In this document: positions 20,938-30,860 of the stretch, one piece after another
Layout: each line of letters begins with the position of its first letter
Numbering within the stretch: position 1 is the stretch's first letter
NCBI GenBank assembly: GCA_905221605.1
Contig: CAJNDS010000791.1
Coordinates: 696,001 to 760,000, forward strand
Source of the DNA: Symbiodinium natans
Lineage: Eukaryota > Sar > Dinophyceae > Suessiales > Symbiodiniaceae
DNA length: 64,000 nucleotides
Direction of reading: 5' to 3'
Made by a program: the position numbers and the translations under genes
Notes under the pieces: generated by a model
Told to the model about the DNA's origin: nothing
Seen by the model: the letters and a program-made list of their open reading frames with translations, nothing else
Databases searched by the model: none

Positions 20938-21268
20938 CTAGGGTCTGCTAGGTCTCTCAACTTGGGGTTTAGGGTTTGCTGCCACCCCTATGTTGCCGAT
21001 GATCAAGGCCCCTACACCATGAAGGTTATGGCTAGCTACTATTGTCGCTCTCCCACTTGAAAACCCCCACTGTTTCTGTGACGTCCAGAGGCAATACGTT
21101 GTTTTGACATCCTAGGCCCTCAGCCCTAAACATCCCTAAATCCAACAGCTCTAAACCTACTGAAATGCGGTGTCCCACCCTAGGCCCAGGTGATCAGAAA
21201 GTACATGTGTAGTGGAAGGCGGGGCCACCCTAAACCCTCATCCGCCGATACCCTCTCCAAGGAATCTC

Positions 21269-21302
21269 CTGCAGCTCTTGCTGCAGCAGGGTCTGGAGCT
21301 GC
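21269..21302 (-). CDS. 34-nt micro-exon, Gln-rich helix
   Basis: QLQTLLQQELQ, acceptor TGCGAG|G, donor CTGCAG|GAG (GA). Confidence 0.4.
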
Positions 21303-21727
21303 CTCGCAGGTTTCAGGTCAAGGCTTGGTGGTCCTTGGACTTTGGGGCTTTTGGGGGGCTTTTTGGGTGTAGCGCTTTCGGGTTCGAGGTGCAGGGTTGA
21401 GGGTTTAGGCTCTTTGTCAAAGACACAACGCACAGCCTTGAAGCTGAAACTCCAGACAACCTTGCAGCCCGAAACCCGAAAGCCCTCCATGAAGCCTCCA
21501 AAGCCTGAAATCCCACATTGGTGTAGGGTTTTGGGGTTTGAGGGTCTGCAGCGACCCAGTCGAACAGCCTTCAGCCCTAAACAGGCCATATCAACAGTCC
21601 AAAGGCTGGCCAAAAAAAAATCACAAAAACAATGATCATGAATAGCAATAACAACAAGAATGAATCCATCCCAATCCCCCCGAAAAGCCCTTACACCCGG
21701 CTTTCGCGCAGAGTCCACCAACGGGGC

Positions 21728-21778
21728 CGAGAGAGCGGATCGGTGGAGCGCGCCGCTTTGCTGCTTCAGCGCTACGTC
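21728..21778 (-). CDS. 17-codon exon
   Basis: DVALKQQSGALHRSALS, acceptor TTAACAG|GAC, donor CTCTCG|GCC, phase 0. Confidence 0.4.
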
Positions 21779-22050
21779 CTGTTAAGTACGAGGAGGCTTG
21801 GGGAGGCTTGCTAAGGGGTGAGCAACCCTGTAGGTTTTGAGGGTTTACGGGCGTTGCGCTCAGGACTTGGGGTGAGGGGTTGGAGGGGATGGAGGGCTCT
21901 AGGATTGCGGCCAAACTGGCTTCTTTGGTTCTCGGAGACAGGTGTGTAACCACAACAAGAAGGAAGACATGAACACATGTAGACACAACAGCGCCGGAGA
22001 GAAACCACCAACAGAAATTGAAACCACGCATGACCCTCGCTTCAAAATAC

Positions 22051-22162
22051 AGAGGCCGAAGCCCGGGAGACCTGAAACCGCTGCATCGCGGTCTCCCAGG
22101 CTGGTTTCGCTTTAAAGCACAGAAGCAACCTCTAAATTGCGGTCTCCCGGGCTTTGGCCTCT
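22051..22162. repeat. inverted repeat, hairpin-like element
   Basis: Arms of 22 bases at 22051-22072 and 22141-22162 match in opposite orientation at 21 positions (key GCCCGGGAGACC / GGTCTCCCGGGC). A third, weaker copy of the right arm starts at 22090. The size of about 112 bp suggests a small palindromic insertion in an intron. Confidence 0.8.
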
Positions 22163-22455
22163 GGTTGATCTGCATCGATGCCAAGCTAGTAAACCCAACG
22201 AATAGCGAAACGAAAAAACAAAAGCACGATCAGAGTTCAAAAGAACCCTAAACTCGTAGAGGTTAAGGCGAGGGCGGAGCGCCAGTGGGGGGGGGGGGGG
22301 GCTTATGCAGGTCGGTGGGAGCACCTGGGGTTTTGCAGCACCAGCGCCCCCAGTCATTGAGACCCCCTAACCCTAAACCCTATAAATTAAACCCGTAAGC
22401 CAAAGCCCAAAACCCTCAAACCTAAAGCCCCAAACCCATCTCCAGCCCAGAGCAC

Positions 22456-22496
22456 CTGGAGGGCCTGCTCCAGGAATTCGGGGCTGGCGCTCTCCC
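22456..22496 (-). CDS. 41-nt micro-exon
   Basis: ESASPEFLEQALQ, acceptor GGCTAG|GG, donor CTCCAG|GTGCTC; ends in phase 0. Confidence 0.45.
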
Positions 22497-23019
22497 CTAG
22501 CCTCGGGCGTTGGAGGTCTTAGGGGTTCTTGGGGGCCCCCACTGCAAGCAGCCAAGTAAGAACAAACGATCCAAGTCCATCTTCTGAATCTGGGGATTTC
22601 ACAGGCATCCTGCCTGTTGTGAACTAAAGGGTGGCGATACTGGGCTTAGGGGTTTAGGGCTTCAAGCGTCACGACGCCCTCATACCACGAAAGGCAGGAA
22701 GGCTCTCTCAGGACGAGGGAAGACCAGAAGAGGTAACTTCGCAACTTCACTTATGCTCCGGTCGTATTCCTTCGCAGCCCTAACTGAGCTTGCCAATGGA
22801 AACATGCCTTGAAACTCCCCACCGAAACTGGAAAGAAGCTACGGTTTTTATATGGCATACTCTGACACAGCCGATCCTTTGGCCTCTAAACATCGTTGGC
22901 CACATGCTTGACAGCGCGGGTGCAGTCAGCTGCATCAGAGCCTGACACACACATTTGTATGTCGACCAAGTCCCCGTGTCCTCGCGCCGGCCTCCAAAAG
23001 CGAACGCGCGACTTGGCCA

Positions 23020-23688
23020 TCTTCGTCGGTCACACCACATCCTTGTGAGCACCAGCCTCCTCCAGCAAACGCGCAACCTCAAAATGGCCCCCGGAAATCG
23101 CAATCATCAGAGCTGTGCGCCCATCTTTGTTGACCAAGTCCTTGTCGGCGCCGGTTTCCACGAGCACACGCACGACTTCAACATTGCCAAAGTAAGCGGC
23201 ACTCATGAGGGCCGTGTCGCCAGACTCGGTGGCGAAGTCCCTGTCTGCAGCATGGACTCGACCTGGAGGTTGCCAATGCTTTAAAGGGCGCTTAGGCTTG
23301 GAACCCTTGAGGGTTCTCAAGGTTTAGAGTTTAGAGTTTAGGTCTTAGGGTTTAGGGCTTAGGGTTCAGTATTTCGAGGCATGTCATTAAATTGCACGCT
23401 CGCACCGGAAACGGCGGCCTCCTCTGCTGCGTTCCTTGCCGCTGCGTCCACGAGCGCGGCAGCCAGCGAAACACGGGAGAAAGGTTGCAGAATAACGTTC
23501 AGATCAAGAGAGGAATCGACCTTGTCAGCATCATCCAAATCAGCGCCCTGCAGAATGAGCCTTTGCCTGAATCGCGGAGGGAGGCCGTGCAGCTCATGCA
23601 ATCGCTGCTTCACTTCCTTCACACTGCTCACCTCCACCACTGGTATGCTTGCCACCTCCTCCCCGGAAAGCATGCAGACGCACAGCAT
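23020..23688 (-). CDS. ubiquitin-like domain plus ankyrin repeats, dinoflagellate family
   Basis: Exon 1 (23688-23406) starts at ATG (MLCVCMLSGEEV; a second ATG five codons on, at 23673, gives the usual family start MLSGEE). It encodes a ubiquitin-like fold: SVKEVKQRLHELHGLPPRFR then QRLILQGADLDDADKVDSSL. The intron carries TTTAGGG units at 23325-23365. Exon 2 (from 23262) holds two ankyrin repeats, GDTALMSAAYFGNVEVVRVL and GRTALMIAISGGHFEVARLL. The splice G|GTGCGA to CTCCAG|GT joins them in frame. After AGAHKDVV a TGA follows, while a third repeat (DEDGQVARSLLEAGA) continues in another frame to about 22970; this is either a truncated reading frame, a frameshift or a further short intron. Such N-terminal ubiquitin-like plus ankyrin proteins are common in Symbiodiniaceae; a protein-binding adaptor role is inferred. 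Confidence 0.85.
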
Positions 23689-23855
23689 ACTAGTCGGATA
23701 GAGCACCCTGCACAGAGCTTCTGTGCGAAAAACCGGGACTTGCCTGAGCCAACATGCCTGCACCCCCCTTTCTAAACAACAGGGGACTGAAGTTCCACAA
23801 TGTCGACGGGTCATTGAACCTCCTAAAATCAACCCAAAGCCCACATCACCCCTAC

Positions 23856-24110
23856 CTACTGAAAGGCTGCTGATCTTACTCTCTGCCATGAAAAGCACCC
23901 CCCCATCCCAAACCTGAAGCCTGTCCCTTTGAACCAACCACAGATTGGGAAGTTCCGGACGTCGGCTTCCTTAAGGGGCTTTTTGGAATGCCCAGTTCCC
24001 AACTTGCCCACTAAGAACCAAATGAGAAAGCACGAGCGGCGTAGCTTCCCGCAGTCGCGCTTGCACTTGCCTAATTCACACTGGGCAGGCAGGCGAAGAG
24101 GGGAATTATT
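23856..24110 (-). CDS. possible exon
   Basis: Open frame with GKCKRDCGKLRRSCFLIWFL and ADVRNFPICGWFKGTGF. Weak: no clear sites. Confidence 0.25.
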   Translation of the reverse strand, partial: NNSPLRLPAQCELGKCKRDCGKLRRSCFLIWFLVGKLGTGHSKKPLKEADVRNFPICGWFKGTGFRFGMGGCFSWQRVRSAAFQ

Positions 24111-24327
24111 TATCGGGTGTTCGTGGTGAGGGAGGGGGAGCTTAGAACCAAAAGGCGATAACTTTCGGGACTCTGCAGGTATTGTACTGCGCCCCGCAAA
24201 AAAGTCAAGGCTGCCTACTAAATGCACTTTACCGGCAGGCCCTGTGGCTTAAATCGCCTAAGCCACTGAAGCCCTCGAAACCCTCAACAATCCTGATAAT
24301 CCTGAAGCTCTGCCCAAGAGTCTGCGC

Positions 24328-24393
24328 AGTTTCGTCCATGGTCTTCTTCTCTTCCAAGACAGCACTCCCGCGGCTCTTCAACGTCTTGAGGGC
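24328..24393 (-). CDS. 22-codon exon
   Basis: ALKTLKSRGSAVLEEKKTMD then ET. Acceptor ATTGAG|GCC, donor GAAACT|GCG (GC). The frame continues AQTLGQSFRIIRI, so the donor may lie further on. Charged helix. Confidence 0.5.
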
Positions 24394-24597
24394 CTCAATG
24401 TAGCATGGGGGCCCATTGAATTATACTGTAGCTGAAAAAATAGGATGTATGAGGAGGACAATGCCAAAGCTTCACCAGGCTCCTTGAAACTTTGGGTCCG
24501 AGGATTTCGGGCTGTATTGTATGGGCCTAGGGGGTGCAAGCCAGCCAAGTCCCCCCCCCACCTCGCCCTCAGGCAAGCTAGGCGGAAGCGCACTAAC

Positions 24598-24638
24598 CTC
24601 TCGCCTGAGCTGTCGAGATGAGGACTTGCGATTCGGGA
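24598..24638 (-). CDS. 41-nt possible micro-exon
   Basis: PESQVLISTAQAR between AAAGCAG|T and GAGAG|GTTAGT. Short and frame not certain. Confidence 0.3.
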
Positions 24639-25399
24639 CTGCTTTGGGTTTAGGGTATGAAGTCGATGGTTCGGAGTTCAAGAGCGAAGGCGATTGCTAG
24701 GAGAATGTGAGACAACGGGAGTTCGCACGCGACCTTCCCGAGTCTGTCACAGGCGCGAGGTGCTGGGTTTTGGGGTTAAAATTCGGATCGAGCTTTTGGG
24801 AATCTGACGTGGTGGGAGTCCCTGTCATCGCCCGAAACAGTAAGTCATTCAGCCAGAACCGGAGTTTATGGCTTAGGGCGTTAGAGTTGGTTTAGGGCCT
24901 TGAGGTTCTGGTTCAGGGCTGGTGGGGCTGGGGCTGGGTCTGGGGTGGGAGCGCCCAACCCCTAACCCTGAACGGGCGCTCCCCTACTTTCCTGGCGGCT
25001 GACTTGTGCTAAGTCTTGGGTGATTCTGTTGCAGCGCCGAAACGCATGTCCTCAGGGAGTGCATAGGCGCGACTCTTGTGTTTTTCGTTTTGCCAACCCA
25101 AACTCGTGCAGTGTGAAGTGAAGGAAACCCTAGAGCAGAAGAGGTTGAGATAGACGCCTTAAGCAACCCGAAAGGAGCTAAACCCTCAAAGCACTGGGAG
25201 TAGGAACCCCGAACCCTATCTCCTAAAGCCCCCCTGAAAGGAGGTTCTGAGAGAAGCCCAAAGCCCTGAAAGGGAGGCACCGGGCACTCTGCATATCAAG
25301 CCCGGAGCCCTGACAAGGGGATGGGCAACCCTATCCGAAATGGAGAGGACTCGTTGGGCAGGGGGAGCGGGGGGGAGGGGGGGAGGGGGGTTGAGATCA

Positions 25400-25660
25400 A
25401 AGGGTTGTTAAAGGGTTCTCTGACCTGGTTTTGCCGAAGCAGCAGCGTCTGATGCAGCTCCTGGTAGACCTGAAAGACTTCTTTTCGTCTCAGGGGATAG
25501 TGCTGAAGGTTTAAAACAAGATCGTGCGAGCCATGAGTTTGGTGGACTCTTGAAGCAATTCTCGGCTCAGACCGGTACAAGCAACCATGCTCCGCGGTGG
25601 CATACATGAGGGGCGTAGTACTTGTAGTCCCGGAAGACTCAACCCCATGCACCCGCACTA
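25400..25660 (-). CDS. possible exon
   Basis: Open frame with GTTSTTPLMYATAEHGCLYR and RRKEVFQVYQELHQTLLLRQ. The first part resembles the start of an ankyrin repeat (TPLMYA), but only in part. Confidence 0.35.
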
Positions 25661-25914
25661 CTACAGACCACCAGATCTGCATCTCTCCCCCAAACTCTCG
25701 TGTCACATTTTGCCCCTTGCGCCGTCGTAGTCAACGACCTCTGAACTCTGGCACTTGACGAGTGCTCTGCCTTTTCTGTCTTTCGGCGTTCCGTGATTCA
25801 CCCCTCCAGCTCCCAACTGGGGTTCGATCCGGGGTTTGGGGAATTTTGGCTCTCCGGCAGGGGACTGAGGGAGTGCGTGTGCGTGTGCACGGTTTGTAGG
25901 CTGCAGGGTTCTAC

Positions 25915-25971
25915 CTCAGCAGCCCCCACCTCGTCATGGCTGCTGGCACCCTCCGCGCGGCTCACCAGGTC
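25915..25971 (-). CDS. 19-codon exon
   Basis: DLVSRAEGASSHDEVGAAE, acceptor GCGAAAG|GAC, donor GCTGAG|GTAGAA, phase 0. Confidence 0.55.
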
Positions 25972-26430
25972 CTTTCGCAAGCCCAGAGCAACCCAGAGCA
26001 ACCTGAAAATGAAAAAGTTAGAGGGTGGGTGCAAAGATATCCGGTTGCTGAGGAAACATTTCATGATTAAAGTGATAGGAAGACATGGGTGTTTAGCTTC
26101 TTCGCTATAACACCCAGAGGCTTTAAGCGAATGAACCCGAAACCCCAAATAACCTCATCCCGTAGCCCTAGACCAGAATCCTAAGCCCAACGCAGTACCA
26201 ATCCCTACGGCCTTAGTTCAAACCCTCCCGGCATCCCTAAAGCCTACAGACCCCCAAAGCCCTTAGCCCCTACCCCTGAAAGCCCTCAACCCTTGACCCG
26301 AAAAAAGAATGAACTGAATTGAAAAACAAATGAACAACCCCAAAACCCCACCTTAAACAAACACAATGAAATAATGCAACGATGATGATAATAATCATAA
26401 TTATTGACAATTATCGAACCCCAGAGAGAC

Positions 26431-26491
26431 CTGCAGCGACCGCTCGAGGTCATCGCGGCGGCCCTCCAGCTCCCTCCGCTCCACAAGGCGC
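26431..26491 (-). CDS. 20-codon coiled-coil exon
   Basis: RLVERRELEGRRDDLERSLQ, acceptor CCGCCAG|G, donor CTGCAG|GTCTCT. Upstream in the intron (29 bases away) is the C-rich tract seen as poly-G at 26520-26552. Confidence 0.6.
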
Positions 26492-26689
26492 CTGGCGGGG
26501 GACGTCGAGGTTGGGGCTTGGGAGGGGGGGGGGGGGGGGGGGTGGGGGGGGGTCTTGGAGTTTTGGGGCTTTGGGGGGGATCTGAATGTTTTGGGGTTTT
26601 GGGGGTTGGTATCTCATGTCGCGACCGACCAGATGTGAAGGGAAGGAGTTTGGGCCAAAGTCTATTTTGTGTGTTGTGATGACCTGCTG

Positions 26690-26815
26690 CATGCTTGAGC
26701 ACTGAAGCACGATGTCCTACCCAAGCCTCATCCACAAAGCCCAACGCAAAGCTGGAAGCCAGTTGCAGGAGCCCCGAAACATGCCCAGCCTCCGCAGGTC
26801 CGTCACGGCCTGTGC
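26690..26815 (-). CDS. probable exon
   Basis: AEAGHVSGLLQLASSFALGF then VDEAWVGHRASVLKHAAGHH. Helical; sites not resolved. Confidence 0.45.
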
Positions 26816-26960
26816 AGGACCGGACCACATACACAGAACTCAAACAGCCAACATGCAAGCCCGCGCACGGAGGTTGCCTAAACAAAGGATGTATCTACAA
26901 CCAAGAGGTGATTTAGACAGAAAAAGACCTCATTCTTGAGATGGGACTCTCCCAAAAGGC

Positions 26961-27008
26961 CTCGCGGAAGCGTGCGGCGGCCAAGTTGGCGGCGTCAAGA
27001 GCCGGCGA
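26961..27008 (-). CDS. 16-codon exon
   Basis: SPALDAANLAAARFRE, acceptor ACACAG|TCG, donor CGCGAG|GCC (GC). The plus strand also reads open here between AAG and GAG sites; minus is preferred because all recognised genes run that way. Confidence 0.4.
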
Positions 27009-27195
27009 CTGTGTCGAGGCTTTGGGGTCCCACCAAAATGGGGTTCGCGCTTTAGGGCAGAAGGTTCGGATTCAGGGTGCAAGGTTTAGGGGGCGTAGGG
27101 CTGAGGCTAGAAGGATCAATGTAGAGGACTCCGGGAAAAGTCCACACACTTGGGGTTCCCTGCTCTTCGGCTATCGCTTGGGGCCCCTGGCTTAC

Positions 27196-27246
27196 CAGAA
27201 GGCGGCAGGTTGCGCCTCGGGCAAAGGGCCCAGCGCCCTCACGTAC
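27196..27246 (-). CDS. 51-nt exon
   Basis: YVRALGPLPEAQPAAF, acceptor TGCCAAG|G, donor CTTCTG|GTAAGC, a canonical donor. Confidence 0.5.
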
Positions 27247-27566
27247 CTTGGCATGTCGATCGGCACTCTGGCGCTTTTGGGAGGCCGAGGTTCAGATGCA
27301 AGTCGTAGCGTTTAGGGGCTTTAGGGTTCACCCCACAAACCGCAAGGACAGTGACCCCCTGATTGACAAAGCCTACCAGGCCAAAAGCGGCAACCCATCA
27401 ACTCGAAAGTTTCTGAACCCCAAACCTCCAAAACTCCCCAAGTCACCCCTCCGCCCTGTCTTCCGCCAACTCATCGGCGTTGGCCTCGCGCGTGAGGCTT
27501 CCTCAGCCAGGCGGGATGGTTCGAGACGCTGGCTGGGTGGAGGAAGGTAAAACAACCCCACTCCAC

Positions 27567-27620
27567 CAGCCAAGTCGCCGATGAGATCCGTGAGTTTGCG
27601 CTCCACAGCTTCAAACTCAC
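27567..27620 (-). CDS. 54-nt exon
   Basis: EFEAVERKLTDLIGDLA, acceptor TGCCTAG|GT, donor GGCTG|GTGGAG. Amphipathic helix. A further open stretch at 27485-27532 (RLEPSRLAEEASRA) follows but its phase does not fit directly. Confidence 0.5.
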
Positions 27621-27733
27621 CTAGGCAGCTGGAAGAGGGGGTGGGTGTGACCAACCAAGTCCGAACCGAAGCTTTGAAACAACCCTGAAATACCCTGAAA
27701 AGATTCTGAAGAACCCTGAAACCCTTCTAGCGC

Positions 27734-27819
27734 CTCTTGTTGCAGCTTTGGCGACTGCGTGGCGCGAAGCCATCTTCGATGGCAGAGCGGATGATCTCGA
27801 CCAGGTCCTCCAGACGCAC
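27734..27819 (-). CDS. 28-codon exon
   Basis: VRLEDLVEIIRSAIEDGFAP then RSRQSCNK. Acceptor GCGCAG|GTG, donor AAGAG|GCG (GC). Confidence 0.55.
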
Positions 27820-28029
27820 CTGCGCATTTGCAAGCATGTTTTCGCGCTTCACCTGTACGACGCCCCACGCCCCCCCCCCCAGTGCGGTCTACACTTGTCT
27901 TTTCCCCAAGAGGAAGGGTACCCATTTTTGTGAGCTGCGCGTTGCTGTTCCCTAAGCCCCAAATTTCGAAAATCCTCAATCCCCCTCGTGGCCCTAGAAG
28001 CCCGAAGAAGCCCCTTAAAGAGGCCGCAC

Positions 28030-28080
28030 CTCGGCAGCTGCGGCGGCCGCCCGGAGTCGGGAGGCATGCCTCTCATGCGG
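28030..28080 (-). CDS. 17-codon exon
   Basis: PHERHASRLRAAAAAAE, acceptor CTCCAG|CCG, donor GCCGAG|GTGCGG, phase 0. Confidence 0.5.
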
Positions 28081-28167
28081 CTGGAGTTTGGGGCTCTTGG
28101 CGGTTGGGGCACCCCAACGCCCTGGTTGGAGTGGAGGGCTTTGGGGGATTTAAGGTTTCGGTCCCAC

Positions 28168-28211
28168 CTCTGCTCGACCAGCTGCTGGTGAAGCCGCGTC
28201 ATCTCGTCGAA
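28168..28211 (-). CDS. 44-nt exon
   Basis: FDEMTRLHQQLVEQ, acceptor TGGCCAG|TTC, donor CAGAG|GTGGGA. A C-rich tract (poly-G at 28299-28316) lies upstream in the intron. Confidence 0.55.
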
Positions 28212-28612
28212 CTGGCCAGGACTCCACTCTTGAAAGCCTCGGAAAAGCGCTCTTAGGGGGTTGCAGGGCTGCTGGGGGAACAGGGGTAGTTGGGGAGAGG
28301 GGGGGGGGGGAGGGGGGACCGTACATTCCTAGATTCCTAGATCCCAAACCATGCGGCTCAAGGAGCAACCTTGGTGAGGCTTCAGGGTCTGAGGGCTGTG
28401 TCGGAACTCTTCAGGGCTGTACTTCCGGAAATCCTCCCCACCTGCGGCTCCAAAGCGTTCCAAGATTCACCGCCAAAGCCCCAACACCCAGAAGCCTCAG
28501 CCCCCCTCCGTGCAACCTCGAAAACACTCCAAACTCATAGTCTGCAAACCCCTTAAGCCCTAAACCCTAAACCCTAAATCACACTGCGGCCCGGAGCACC
28601 GACCGCCGCGGC

Positions 28613-28675
28613 CTCCCGCAGCGCCGCGCCAAGGGGCGCCGCCTCGCCAGCACAGCGCTGTAGCTCCTCCTGGGC
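28613..28675 (-). CDS. 21-codon exon
   Basis: AQEELQRCAGEAAPLGAALR then E. Acceptor CCCGAG|GCC and donor CGGGAG|GCC have the same six exon-junction bases. The frame is open on both sides. Confidence 0.6.
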
Positions 28676-28697
28676 CTCGGGCTTTTGGAGGTTCAGA

Positions 28698-28770
28698 GGA
28701 TAGGGTTTAGGGGTTTAGGATTTAGGGTTTAGGGTTTGGGGTTTAGGATTGCGGGTTTAGGGTTTAGTAG
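28698..28770. repeat. TTTAGGG array
   Basis: Seven or more units and variants, in the intron upstream of the exon at 28613-28675. Confidence 0.9.
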
Positions 28771-28955
28771 GGTTTAAGGCTACAGGCTTTTTCTGTCAAG
28801 GCCTCGATGCATGTCGCAAACCTACTGCACATGCTGAGCTGTGGAGAACTCGGCTACTCAAGCTTGTCACCCAATCCAAGCCCCTCAACCCAGAAACTCT
28901 GCACCAGAAACCCTCAAAATCGTAAACCCTGAAGCCTATTCCCCATAATCCGCAT

Positions 28956-29012
28956 CCAAGCTGCGGCGACGAGCTGGAGACGTTTCCGCTGCAGCTCGTC
29001 GACAAGAGTGTC
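28956..29012 (-). CDS. 19-codon exon
   Basis: DTLVDELQRKRLQLVAAAW, acceptor TTGTAG|GAC; the donor is uncertain. Coiled-coil heptad. Confidence 0.5.
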
Positions 29013-29135
29013 CTACAACAGTCAGCTGAGCATTGAAGGTTTGGAGCCTGCGGTCTGGGGTTTGCGGGCTTCGGAGTTTTCCTTGAACTGGGAGTTTGGG
29101 ACTTGATTGATTTGGGGTTTAGGGGGCCCTTCAAC

Positions 29136-29202
29136 CTGAGAAGTCTCCTCCAAATGGCATGCGAGTGCGCGGTCCAGGGCCTCACAAAGCTGTGGCAGGG
29201 TC
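29136..29202 (-). CDS. 22-codon exon
   Basis: TLPQLCEALDRALACHLEET then SQ. Acceptor GGGCAG|G, donor TCTCAG|GTTGAA. Confidence 0.55.
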
Positions 29203-29939
29203 CTGCCCGAATTTGAGGAGCTGCGGCCCGAGGAGCTTAGGCTTTCGAACTTTGTTGAGGGGGCTGAAGGGGGCTTCATAGCTTCCAGCCTTAAAGCTCA
29301 TGCCTACTGAGAAAGAGTGGATGCTGGCCATGGGCCGGCGCAGCCGTGGCGTGGTCGGGCTGCGGGACCATGAGCTGGAGAAGCAGGACATGGATTTCAT
29401 GCATTCCCTGTACTGGTGACAGTAGAAGCAGCCACAGAGAACAGAGGGGGGATGTGCAATGTCGCTTATACTGTGTGTTATTTTACTTCCAACTCCATTA
29501 GCTGCATTAGTCAAGCGCGGACTCAATGAAATTCGTGGTTCTGCACACGACTGAATGTCGGTTCTTGCCAGCTTCAGCGCCATTGAGGCGATTTGTACCA
29601 CAGCTGATGGATATAGACTCGGACAGTGCACCCCCCCCCACTTGTTCTGCATCGTTACTATATTGCATTTGTTCCTTTGGCACGGGCCAGCGGAGGCGAA
29701 GAAACCGAACAGGCACGCGTGACTTAAAAATCCTCGAGAATCGTAGCATTTCTCGTTTTCTTTATAACCAGAACAAACAGAATTCATTTGGCCGAGGCAA
29801 CTCTTTCTTCAACCCCAAACACTAGGCCCTCGGCCGCTTCCTCTCTTCAGACAACCCCTGTAAGGAACCCCCAAGCCCTCAAACCTTAAATCCCCCAAGG
29901 AATCCCCCCAAAGGAATGCCCCCCCTAAACCCCAAACAC

Positions 29940-29987
29940 CTTGACCCCTGTCCTTGCCCTCTCGGCCCGCTTCACGGCCTCACGGGC
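29940..29987 (-). CDS. 16-codon exon next to a giant C tract
   Basis: AREAVKRAERARTGVK, acceptor CCCAAG|GCC, donor GTCAAG|GTGTTT, phase 0. The acceptor directly follows, on the sense strand, the 125-base C tract at 29990-30114. Confidence 0.55.
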
Positions 29988-29989
29988 CT

Positions 29990-30032
29990 TGGGGGGGAGG
30001 GAGGGGGGGGGGGGGGGGGAGGGGGGGGGGGG

Positions 30033-30063
<31 letters not shown>

Positions 30064-30114
30064 AGGGGGGGGGGGGGGGAGGGGGGGGGGGGGGAAGGGG
30101 GGGGGGGGGGGGGG
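29990..30114. repeat. 125-bp poly-G (poly-C on the coding strand)
   Basis: Almost pure G broken only by about ten A. It abuts the acceptor of the exon at 29940-29987, so on the transcript it is the polypyrimidine tract of an intron. Open frames of poly-Gly or poly-Pro through it are meaningless. Confidence 0.95.
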
Positions 30115-30407
30115 AGCGAGGCTTAGGCTTTCAGGGTTGAGGGTTGAGGGTTTGGGGTTTGAGGGCTTGGCCATCAAGGCTTAAGGCTTTAGGACTTTAG
30201 GGTAGATGAGAAAAGCTCAAGCTCCAACATTTGGAGGCAACGCAACGCCCACCTGAATCCCTTGCTTGCTGGCTCTTACAGGTGCAGCACCTGCTCTTAA
30301 ACTTCTGAAAATCGGAACCATAAGTCATAAACCCAACAGCATGGACCCTGGAAACCTGCTGAGAAACCTCTTCCCACTGTACCGGAACTTGTTTATTCTC
30401 CGTCCGC

Positions 30408-30497
30408 CTGCTCGAGGTCGGTCTTCCGGCGGAAGTCCATCCTCGTCAACTCATCCTTGGTCAGCTGAGGTCTGAGGACTTCGGATGCGTCCAGTTG
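30408..30497 (-). CDS. 30-codon exon
   Basis: QLDASEVLRPQLTKDELTRM then DFRRKTDLEQ. Acceptor CTCCAG|CAA, donor GAGCAG|GCG (GC), phase 0. It can be joined in phase 0 to the exon at 29940. Confidence 0.6.
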
Positions 30498-30639
30498 CTG
30501 GAGGAACATTGGCTCTGGGCTTTTGACGTCTAAGGGTTGATGGTTTCAAGGCTTAAGGCTTAACATTCAACGGCAGGGTTCAGAGTTTCGAAAGCCAGTT
30601 AGGCCCAAAATTTGCACATGTCGATTCAACCGCGAACAC

Positions 30640-30860
30640 CTGAAGCCACCAATCTGCAGCCTGGTGGCTGGAACTGCCAAGCCTTCCACGAAAGACGTGG
30701 CATGGTCAGGGCTTTGCTTGCTATGCCCATGGGGCAGTTGCCAATTTCTTGCTGTGGTGGGTGCCTGGAGCTTTGCAAAGTTGACGATCGAACAATTGCC
30801 CACTCTACACCTGGCACCTGTGGCTCAAACATCTTTCTCCGGGGCGGCCGATTTAAGATG
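30640..30860 (-). CDS. possible exon
   Basis: Open frame with RPPRRKMFEPQVPGVEWAIV and SSTLQSSRHPPQQEIGNCPM. Coding-like but unrecognised; 30870-31160 to the right is AT-rich with no gene seen. Confidence 0.35.

Noticed and set aside
23240-23262. Reading VESMLQ, similar to a motif of the ubiquitin-like/ankyrin family, as proof of a frameshift at the start of exon 2
   Set aside because: The splice G|GTGCGA to CAG|GTCGAG joins exon 1 to the ankyrin frame directly, so no frameshift is needed there.
29916-30177. Open frames of poly-glycine (plus) and poly-proline (minus) across the G tract
   Set aside because: They only translate a homopolymer run; an intronic pyrimidine tract explains it better.
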